Origin: Candidatus Cloacimonadota bacterium
GTDB taxonomy: Bacteria > Cloacimonadota > Cloacimonadia > Cloacimonadales > JAOZMQ01
Direction: 5' to 3'
DNA: 10,268 nucleotides
Assembly (NCBI GenBank): GCA_029934195.1
Contig: JAOZMQ010000080.1
Span: forward strand, 1-10,268
The position numbers and the translations under genes were made by a program. Below the pieces are notes generated by a model that searched no databases, was not told where the DNA came from, and was given only the letters and a program-made list of their open reading frames with translations. Of the stretch, positions 1 through 8,300 are shown one piece after another. Position 1 is the stretch's first letter. Each line of letters opens with the position of its first letter.

Positions 1-2
1 AT

Positions 3-74
3 AAGCAACTTATAAAACTTATAGTGATTTTTAGTGAAGGTGAAATGAAATTATTGCAAGAAGTTGATATTTAA
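3..74 (+). CDS. Possible C-terminal tail of an upstream ORF (partial)
   Basis: From the left edge, only the frame beginning at base 3 is open for a while. It gives 23 codons ending in a TAA at 72-74; the other two forward frames meet stops within the first 35 bases or so. The peptide ends in FSEGEMKLLQEVDI, which looks like an ordinary charged C-terminus. No family can be recognised from so little, and a 23-codon open stretch can occur by chance. If real, the upstream gene lies on the same strand, 120 bases before the asparagine synthase gene, and could belong to the same transcription unit. Confidence 0.3.
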   Translation, partial: KQLIKLIVIFSEGEMKLLQEVDI

Positions 75-77
75 AAT

Positions 78-107
78 TTGAGAATTAAACGATTAGCGTT
101 CTATAGT
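78..107 (+). promoter_or_regulatory. Candidate sigma-70-type promoter upstream of asnB
   Basis: TTGAGA (78-83) and TATAGT (102-107) are separated by 18 bases, each one or two mismatches from the bacterial consensus hexamers. Transcription would begin near 113-115 and leave a leader of about 80 bases before the ATG at 195. In DNA this A+T-rich such matches are common by chance, so this is only a candidate. Its position just after the possible end of the upstream ORF is reasonable. Confidence 0.3.
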
Positions 108-139
108 AAAACTTTAAATGTATTCAATTATCTTACTGA

Positions 140-145
140 TATAAT
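140..145 (+). promoter_or_regulatory. Alternative -10 box (TATAAT)
   Basis: A perfect TATAAT lies 50 bases before the asnB start. No good -35 hexamer is seen 16-18 bases upstream, so it would be a weak or activator-dependent promoter, or just an A+T-rich chance match. It competes with the candidate at 78-107 as the start of the two-gene unit. Confidence 0.2.
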
Positions 146-154
146 TATAAATAA

Positions 155-170
155 GAGGATAGCATTCCTC
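155..170 (+). other. Small inverted repeat in the leader
   Basis: GAGGA and TCCTC flank a six-base loop (TAGCAT), giving a five-pair stem about 24 bases before the asnB start codon. No run of T follows, so it does not look like an intrinsic terminator. It could be a minor leader hairpin or operator half-sites, or chance. Confidence 0.2.
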
Positions 171-194
171 AAAATCAAGTGAAAGGAAATTTCT

Positions 195-1880
195 ATGTGT
201 GGAATTTGTGGAATTTATGATTTCAATCAGAAGATTGATCAGAGAGAATTAGATGATTTTACCGATTCATTAACTCATCGTGGACCGGATGGAAGAGGGA
301 TTTTTATTGACAGAAATATTGGATTTGGACACAGAAGACTATCCATTCTTGATTTGAGTAAAAAAGCAAAATGTCCGATGAATAGTGGAATAAAAACCAA
401 TAACCGTTATTGGATAACCTTTAATGGAGAAATTTATAATTTTATTGAAATTAGAGATGAATTAAAACAAAAAGGTTATTCTTTTTCCACTGATTCAGAT
501 ACTGAAGTTGTCTTAAAATCATATATTGAATGGGGAGAATCTTGCCAATATAAATTCAATGGAATGTGGGCTTTTGCAATTTTAGATAATTTAGAAAAGA
601 GTATTTTTTTATCAAGAGATCGGTTTGGAATTAAACCCCTTTACTATTCTACAGAAAATGGACGTTTTACTTTTGCCTCAGAATTAAAAGCTTTTCTTTC
701 TCTAAGTAAATTTTCAGCGAATTTTGATTTAAATACAGCAAAAAGGGTTTTGAACACTCCTAATGCAACAGAATATTATCCTGAAACTTTGATGAAAAAT
801 ATAAAAAGAATGGTTCCGGGATCATCATTAACAATAGAAAGATCTTCAAAGATAAATATAAAAACATGGTGGAACTCTTTGAATTATTTACCACAAGTTC
901 CGAAATCTTATGAAGCACAAGTTGAAGATTTTCGTGAATTATATTTTGATTCTTTAAAATTAAGAATGCGAAGTGATGTTGCTTTTGCAACTTCATTAAG
1001 TGGGGGTGTGGATTCCAGTGCCGTTGCTTCTTCAATGTCCTATTTATTTAAAAATAGTAGAATTGAACGATGTAGCCAACAAAGGCAAAAATTGTTTGTA
1101 GCTTCCTTTCCCGGAGCTTCAAATGATGAAAAGGGGTTTGCTGAAATCGTAGCTAAAAAAATAAATACAGAAATAATTGAATGGCAATTTAATGAAGAAA
1201 CTGCTCTTAAAAATTTAATAGAATCAATTTGGTCTTCAGAAGCAATTTATTGGGGAATCAATGTTCCAATTTGGGAAACCTATAAATCTATAAAAAAAAA
1301 TGGATTTTCTGTTTCAATGGACGGTCATGGTGCAGATGAACTTTTAGGTGGTTATGGAAAATATCTTAATACGACTCTTAACAATCTAAATAAAGAATTA
1401 TATGATGATTACCATAAATTTTTACAGCCGACATTGTTGCGTAATTTTGATCGTGCTTCAATGGCTCATGGAGTTGAAGTGAGAAGTCCTTTCTGGGATT
1501 GGAGATTGGTAACTTATTCTTTAGCATTACCGCCTGAAAGTAAGATAAGTAATGGTTTTACCAAAAGAATTCTTAGGGATTCTATGAAAGGAATCATGCC
1601 GGATGAAAATAGAATTAGAAAACAAAAAATTGGCTTTTCTTCTCCAATGATGGACTGGTTTAACGGTGCAATGAAACCAATGATTCAAAATATTGTCACA
1701 AGTAAACTCTGGATAGAAAGTCCTTTATGGAATGGAAAACAATGGAGAGATATTGCTTTGAGAAACCTAAAAAAGAATAAATGGAAATTTTCTGAAATGA
1801 AAACTGTTTGGACTTTTATGAACACAATTATTTGGTTTAATCTGTTTATTGAAAAAAAATCAATTGATAGTTTACGATGA
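195..1880 (+). CDS. asnB: Glutamine-hydrolysing asparagine synthase (AsnB family)
   Basis: This enzyme of 561 aa transfers the amide nitrogen of glutamine to aspartate with ATP, giving asparagine, or in surface-glycan loci may amidate a sugar carboxylate. It starts MCGICGIY: Cys2 is the N-terminal nucleophile of the class II glutamine amidotransferase domain (about 1-210), which fixes the start, and an AAGGAA site sits about six bases upstream. Other amidotransferase motifs are HRGPDG (28-33), HRRLSILD (46-53) and NGEIYN (77-82). The synthetase domain has the ATP-binding PP-loop SGGVDSS (269-275), then DGHGADELLGG from residue 376, and NFDRASMAHGVEVRSP around 417-432. All key residues are present and the length is close to E. 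coli AsnB (554 aa), so it should be active. The stop lies 12 bases before the giant glycan-synthesis gene, indicating co-transcription. That context makes a polysaccharide role possible, but sequence alone does not separate the two substrates. Confidence 0.93.
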   Translation: MCGICGIYDFNQKIDQRELDDFTDSLTHRGPDGRGIFIDRNIGFGHRRLSILDLSKKAKCPMNSGIKTNNRYWITFNGEIYNFIEIRDELKQKGYSFSTDSDTEVVLKSYIEWGESCQYKFNGMWAFAILDNLEKSIFLSRDRFGIKPLYYSTENGRFTFASELKAFLSLSKFSANFDLNTAKRVLNTPNATEYYPETLMKNIKRMVPGSSLTIERSSKINIKTWWNSLNYLPQVPKSYEAQVEDFRELYFDSLKLRMRSDVAFATSLSGGVDSSAVASSMSYLFKNSRIERCSQQRQKLFVASFPGASNDEKGFAEIVAKKINTEIIEWQFNEETALKNLIESIWSSEAIYWGINVPIWETYKSIKKNGFSVSMDGHGADELLGGYGKYLNTTLNNLNKELYDDYHKFLQPTLLRNFDRASMAHGVEVRSPFWDWRLVTYSLALPPESKISNGFTKRILRDSMKGIMPDENRIRKQKIGFSSPMMDWFNGAMKPMIQNIVTSKLWIESPLWNGKQWRDIALRNLKKNKWKFSEMKTVWTFMNTIIWFNLFIEKKSIDSLR

Positions 1881-1883
1881 TTT

Positions 1884-1889
1884 GGAGGA
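1884..1889 (+). promoter_or_regulatory. Strong ribosome binding site for the giant gene
   Basis: GGAGGA lies in the 12-base gap between the asnB TGA and the next ATG at 1893, three bases before it. It is a near-perfect anti-16S match at a slightly short distance. It decides the start of the following ORF and points to translation as a downstream cistron of the same mRNA. Confidence 0.75.
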
Positions 1890-1892
1890 TAA

Positions 1893-2351
1893 ATGTTAAA
1901 TAAATATGATATTATATATATAGGTAAATTGGATAATAATGAGAAAAAGCAAATTTTGAATGAAGTTGCAAAATTCAGTTTAAAAATTGACAAAAATATT
2001 GAAATTGCATATTTTATTGAAACTTTGGATATTAAGGTTTTACCAATTGGTATCAGTATGTATTATAAAGGTAATATTGATGATGGTCTCAAAAATATTT
2101 CAAACTCAAGCATGGTTATTGATTTTGCAGATAATCCACATATTTTGCGAAAATTATTAGAATCAGAAATCCAGATTTTTCAATATAAGAATTTGCAATT
2201 GAAAATTAAAGACAGAATTTCACAGTTCAATAATATGAAAGAATTAAAAGAGTTAATAATAAAGAATATCTCAGATAAAGAAAAAGAAGATAAAATTAAA
2301 TCATTAAGTAACGACTTAAAAAAGAATGGAAGAAAGACTCTTCAAGAAAAA
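1893..2351 (+). other. N-terminal segment of the giant protein, unknown fold
   Basis: Residues 1-153 precede the first repeat unit. They open with a hydrophobic strand (YDIIYIGKL). Around residues 90-120 the pattern resembles the tail of a GT-B glycosyltransferase or glycerophosphotransferase (an IQIFQYKN strand, then SQFNNMKELKELI). A Lys/Glu-rich stretch at about 123-152 looks like a helical linker. No catalytic motif is visible. It may be a decayed glycosyltransferase remnant or a docking domain; this is a weak call. Confidence 0.3.
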
Positions 2352-5300
2352 ATATTTTATATTGATCCTCAACAAATTAAATTTGCAATGATCAATGAAT
2401 TCAATATCAAAAACTATTCTAATGATATTATTGCAGGAGATTGGGATCTGGAAATTGTTCCTTTTGAAAAACGTGTTGATTTCTATGAATCATTTAAAAA
2501 TCATCTTAAAGGCAAAGCTTGGGAAGAAACAGCTTATTTCAAAAGAGTTATCAATGAGATTAATCAAGGATATTCAAAATGGGGTTGTGTAAATAAACAA
2601 GATCTTTTGAAAAGATGTTATAAATTAGATTCTATCTATATCTCAATGCGAGAGAATGGTTTTATCCAAAATCAAAATAATGATTATATCTCAATCAACA
2701 TTGGTCGAAATGGAGAAATTATTTTCAATAATGGACGACATCGAGTTAGTTTCGCAAAATTATTAGGGATAAAAAAAATTCCTGTAAAAATAACTGTTCG
2801 TCATTCAAATTGGGTTTCTTTCAAAAATGAAATTATAGAATATGCAAATAGAAATAATAACGGTCGTGTTTATGCTCCATTAATTCATGTTGATTTGGCA
2901 GAAATTCCTTCAGTTCATAAAGGTAGGTTTGAAAAAATTAAACCTTTTGTAAGTAAAGAATCCAAAACGGTTTTAGATATTGGAACACATTGGGGATATA
3001 TGTGTAGCATGTTGGAGTCTGAATTAGGTAAAGAATGCTTTGCTGTAGAAAAACTGAAGACTACATATTATTTTTTGGAAAAAATCAAAATTGCTAATAA
3101 TATGAAATATCATACAATCCAAGCTGATATTTTTGAATTTACCAAAAAATTTAAAAAATTCGATACTGTTTTAGCACTTGCAATTTTTCATCATTTTATT
3201 AAAACTCCAGAACTTTATTCAAAATTGAAGGAAATGTTGAAAAATCTTGAGATGAATGAAATGATTTTTCAAGCACATAAAACAGATGAAAGGCAAATGC
3301 AAACAGCTTACAAAAACTTTGAATCACTGGAATTCGTAAATTTTATCATTGATAATTCCTGCTTAACAAATTTTGAACAAATTGCCGATTTTGATGGAAG
3401 AAAGGTATATCGGATTTTTAGAAATATTCAGATTGGAAAAATAAATAAACAAAATTCAAATCTTTCCCCAAATATTATTTCATCTGATACAAACGACTTT
3501 GTTTTAGAATTAGTTACTGAGAAAAAAATAAAAAAGGACCAAATTTTTTATATTAATCCACAAAAAATTAAATCTGCGATGCTTAAAGAATTCTCGATTG
3601 ATCAATTCTCTGGGAAAATAGTTTCTGGAAATTGGGATGAGAAAATAATTCCCATTATTGAAAAGGATGATTTTTATGATTCTTTCAGAAGTCGTTTAAA
3701 CGGCGAATCTTGGAAAAACACGTCGTTTTATAAACTTGTTTTGAGTGATTTAAATCAGGGAAAGATAAAATGGGGTTGTAAAACCGAAACTGATTTAATT
3801 AACAAATGTTTAGAATTGGAATCAGTATATTTTTCAATACAAAAAAACGGATTTATCGAAAACAACGAAAAAAATTATCTTTCAATAAATATAGGTAGAA
3901 ATGGAGAATTGATTTTAAATAATGAGATTCATCTTCTTGTATTTTACAAATTATTAGGATTTGCGGAAATACCAGTAAAAATTATTGTTCGCCATTTAGA
4001 CTGGATACGATTTAAGAATGAGGTAATATCTTACGCTTTGGATAATAAAAAAAGAAAAATCTATGCTCCGATTTATCATGTTGATTTAGCAGATATTCCG
4101 TCAGTTCATAAAGGCAGATTTGAGAAAATTAAACCATTTGTAAGTAAGGAATCTAAAACTGTTTTGGATATTGGAACGCATTGGGGATATATGTGTAGTA
4201 TGATGGAATCAGAATTAGGTAAAGAATGTTTTGCTGTAGAAAAACTGGAAAAAACATTCTATTTTCTGAATAAAATTAAAATTGCTAACAATATGAAATA
4301 TCATACCATCAAAGCTGATATTTTTGAATTTACTGAAAAATTTAGACAATTTGATACTGTTTTAGCTCTTGCAATTTTTCATCATTTTATTAAAACTCCA
4401 GAACTTTTTTCAAAATTTAAAAGAATGTTAAAAAATCTAAAAATGAACGAAATGATTTTTCAAGCACATAAAACTGATGAACGACAAATGCAAACAGCTT
4501 ACAAAAACTTTGAATCACTGGAATTCGTAAATTTTATCATTGATAATTCATGCTTAACTAACTTTGAAAAAATTGCAGATTTCGATGGAAGAGAAGTTTA
4601 TCGTATTTATAAAAAAGAGCAGCAAATTTTAGATAAAAAAGAAATTGAATCCTCAGATTTGTATCCAAAACCAGCTAAGAAAATTTTATTTCTTGGTTTT
4701 TTAAATTCTGACTATTTTGAATTAATGGAAAAACTTTATAAGCAATATCTTGCAATGAAAAAAATTAATCCTTTAACAGAAATTTTGATTATCGGTAAAG
4801 GAAATGGCGTTTTGAAAGACGAAAATTTACCTTTTAAATTTATTGATCTTGAATTAATAATGTCTGGAGCTTCTCGACCAAAACGAGACAAAATGTCAAC
4901 AGAAATAGCATCAAAATATATTCTAACAAACAACATTGACTGGATTTATTTCCGCTTTCCGTTTTCCAATGAAATCACACTTGCCTTTGTGAAACGACAT
5001 AAAAATATCATTATTGAATATCAATCAAAACAATTAGAGGAATTTGATTTAAGACCAAATAAAAAATTGTATAATACAGAAAAAAAATATGGGAAGGAAT
5101 TTCTAAACAGCCTCGCTGGTATTGTTGGAGGTACCGATGAAGTTCTTCAATATCAAAAAGAAATTGCTGAAACTAATCTGAAAGGAATTACACTTCCAAA
5201 CGGAATTGATGTCTCCGGTTATGAAATGTCAAAAAAAATATTTTCCGGAATGAAAATTCATTTATTGTATATTTCAATGTTTATGCAACCTTGGCAAGGT

Positions 5301-8300
5301 GTGGACAGAATTATCAATGGTTTAAAACTTTATAATGGAAAATATGACTTTCATATTCATGTAATTGGTAATTACGAACAAGAATACATCAATCAGATTA
5401 TGGTAAATAAATTAGATAAAAAGTTTTCTTTGTATGGAGTTCTTGATAAAAAGAATATTTCAATTATCGCAGAAAATTGTGAAGTAGGTATTGGAGCTTT
5501 GGCTGTTCATAGAAAAGGTCAAAAAGAAGTTGCGGCAATAAAATTGCGCGAGTATTGTGCTCGTGGAATACCTTTTGTTTTTGCTGCAAATGATCCAGAT
5601 TTTAGTCCAAATTTACCATTTGTGCATCAATATCCTCTTAATGATTCGCCAATTGATTTTTCTGAAATTGAGAAATTAGCTTTGAAAGCTCGGGAAGATA
5701 AAATGTTCAGGCAAAGAATTCGAGATTTTGCTTTCCAAAATTTGACTTGGGAAATGAAGATGAGAAAATTAGACGATTTTATTAATAGATTATCGCAAGA
5801 CAAAAATATCAATAAATTATTTGAAAATACTAATCCCCAAAACATAAATTTGGAACAATCGGTAGTACAAACAAAGACAATTAATGAGCAAAAGAAATTG
5901 AAAATTTTATTTATTTGTCATGATTTTCCACCATATCGATTAGCCGGAGCACAATTATATGCCAGAAATTTAGCTCAAAAAATTAATAGTTCTGGCAAAG
6001 CTTCAGTAGAAATATTACATCCTGTCTTTAGAAAAATCCAAAAAGAAAATCACTATAAAATTATACAAAATGATAAATTTGATTTAACGATATTTGAATT
6101 GATTAAACCACTGGTTGAAGAGCCTTTGAAGATATATGATAAAAATGTTGAGATAGCTCTTTATTCATTTTTACAAAAAAATCCGTATGATGTTATTCAT
6201 TTTCATGGTTTGGGACAATTATCATTAGCACCGATTTTTGTTGTAGATAAATTGAATATCAAATCAGTAATGACTTTTCATGATCATTGGTTTTTGTGTG
6301 ATCATTGGCATATGATACGAAAAGATAATTCTATTTGTTCCGGACCTGAAAATCTTCAAAAATGCTCCTTATGCTATATTGAAGACAAAAACTTATCTCT
6401 AACTAATAATTGGAAAGAAGTATTATCCTATCAAAAATATAGAAAAGAAATGATGAAATTAGCTTTTTCACATATAGATTATAAAACTGCACCAAGTCAA
6501 TATTTATGCGATATTTTTAAAAAATATTCGATGCCGGATATTCAAATGAAATCTTTTGGTTTTATTTATAATGATGTAAAAATGAATAAAAGAAGATATA
6601 CAAAAGATTCTAAAATTGTTTTTGGTTACTCGGGTCAAATTATTAAAGTAAAAGGTCTTGATTTTTTAATTGAAGCTTTTAAAGATTTGCCCAACTCTAA
6701 TATTGAGTTACATATTTGGGGCAGAATGCTTAAAGAAAAAGAATATACAAAACAGATACTGAAATCTTGTGCAGATGATAAACGAATCAAAATAATGGGA
6801 GAATATGAACTCTGGCAATTGGAGGAGATTTTTTCAACCTTCGATATTGCAATTGTTTCTTCATTAAAGGAAAATTATCCTTTAGTTGTTCAGGAAGCTT
6901 TTATAAACAAAGTTCCGGTTATTGCTACCAATGTCGGCGGAATACCGGAAGTAGTGCAAAATAACAATAATGGTTTATTGGTTGAACCAAGAAATTCAAA
7001 TCGCTTGTCTGAAGCTATGAGAAAAATAATAAATAATCCTCAATTAATAAATATTTACAAAGATAATATCAAAACAGTTAGGAAACTTGAGAAAGATGCA
7101 GAATTTTGTTATAACATATATCAAGACCTTTTACAAAATAGTTTTGTAGATTCAAATAAAAAAAATAGAAAATTTACAGTCCAATTCTATATCTATAAAA
7201 ACGTTCATTGGCCAATGTTTGAAAATCTTTATCATTATTTAAAAAATAGAAATGACGTTGAAAAAATAATTTTTTGTCTACCTGATTTAACTCAGCTTAT
7301 AGCCGGAGATGGGCATAAATTTGTAAAAGAGCTTTTTTCTTTAAAAGAAATAGTTGTAGCAAATCCTCGTAAATATAAAGTTGATGTTACATTCATCGCT
7401 GATACAATTGCTGGAAAAGTTAAAGACTGCGGTAAGATAGTAAACATCGGACACGGAACTATTTCCAAAGGCTATTATTTTACGCAATCTGTTTGGACTG
7501 AGAGAGAAAATTGGGTTGATTTACTTTGTGTTCCCGGGGAATATGCAAAACAACAATTGTCCGAAATTTTGACAACAAAAGTAATCGCAACTGGAATGCC
7601 TAAACTTGATCCGGTATTTTCCGGTAAATTTGACAAAAAATATCTTATAAAAAAATTCAATTTAGATTCTTCAAAAAAAATAATTCTATATGCTCCAACA
7701 TTCAATATTGATTTAAGTAGTATTTATGATTTTGCGGATAGATTTCATGAGCTTCATTCTAATGATTATTATGTTTTGATTAAATTGCATGGTTCAACTC
7801 CGCCACAAACAATTCAACAATTTGAGATTCTCGCAGAAAAGTATCCATTTTATATATTTGTTAAAGATCCGAATCTCGCTCCTTATCTTGCTGGCAGTGA
7901 TTTGATGATTTCAGATGTTTCTTCTGCTTTTATGGAATTTATGGCTTTGGATAAACCTGTAATTCTTTATAATAATCCCAAAACACAAAATTATCATGGA
8001 TATAATCCTGAAAATATAGAATATAAATGGCGGAATTTAGGTAATGAAATTAATAGTTTTGATGAATTAAAATCCATTATTCCAATAATCTTGAATGGTG
8101 ATAACAAAAGTGAAATTAGAAAAAAATATGCTCAAAAATTATTTGCAGATTTAAAAGGAAAAGCATCTGAAAATGTTTGGAAAGAAACTAAAAAAATCAT
8201 TAAAGATAAAATTGTGAATAAAATTCCTGTTATTTCTATTATATTGAAACTTAATTCTAAAAACTTATTTGCTATTCGTGAGAAAATCCATAATATCCAA

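Larger units (their letters stand above)
2352..3422 (+). repeat. Tandem intragenic repeat, unit 1
   Basis: Residues 154-510 of the giant protein form copy 1 of a unit repeated exactly 1191 bases (397 codons) downstream. It opens with IFYIDPQQIK and closes with DGRKVYRIF. All anchor points compared (2352, 2913, 3294, 3408) pair with copy 2 at the same offset, so I see no net insertion or deletion between copies. The front part (154-330) contains a D-W-D motif, an invariant KWGC, and a ParB/sulfiredoxin-like strand set with GRHR at 281-284. The back part is a methyltransferase. Confidence 0.9.

Noticed and set aside
760..1035. Minus-strand open frame of 91 codons
   Set aside because: It lies wholly inside the coding region of the asparagine synthase, has no recognisable motif, and is explained by reverse-frame openness in A+T-rich coding DNA.
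1878..1892. TGA at 1878 read as an amino acid, extending asnB to the in-frame TAA at 1890
   Set aside because: No in-frame TGA occurs in the 2792 codons of the giant ORF, where tryptophan is always TGG and glycine GGN, so TGA behaves as a stop here.
1685..1993. Minus-strand open frame of 102 codons across the asnB/giant gene junction
   Set aside because: It overlaps two well-supported genes and the junction ribosome site. Its Phe/Ile/Ser-rich product is what the reverse of Lys/Asn/Glu-rich coding sequence gives.
2395..2592. Plus-strand open frame of 65 codons in another frame
   Set aside because: It is embedded in the giant ORF, has no ribosome site, and the overlapping frame is supported by repeat and domain similarity.
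2352..4613. Long repeat considered as an assembly artefact or mobile element
   Set aside because: The copies differ at many sites, including third codon positions and a key motif, so they are not a collapsed or doubled read. No transposase, terminal inverted repeats or target duplication is present.
4736..7705. Three further minus-strand open frames (4736-4936, 5627-5845, 7475-7705)
   Set aside because: Each sits opposite a conserved glycosyltransferase or TagF-like module and shows no motif or start signal of its own.
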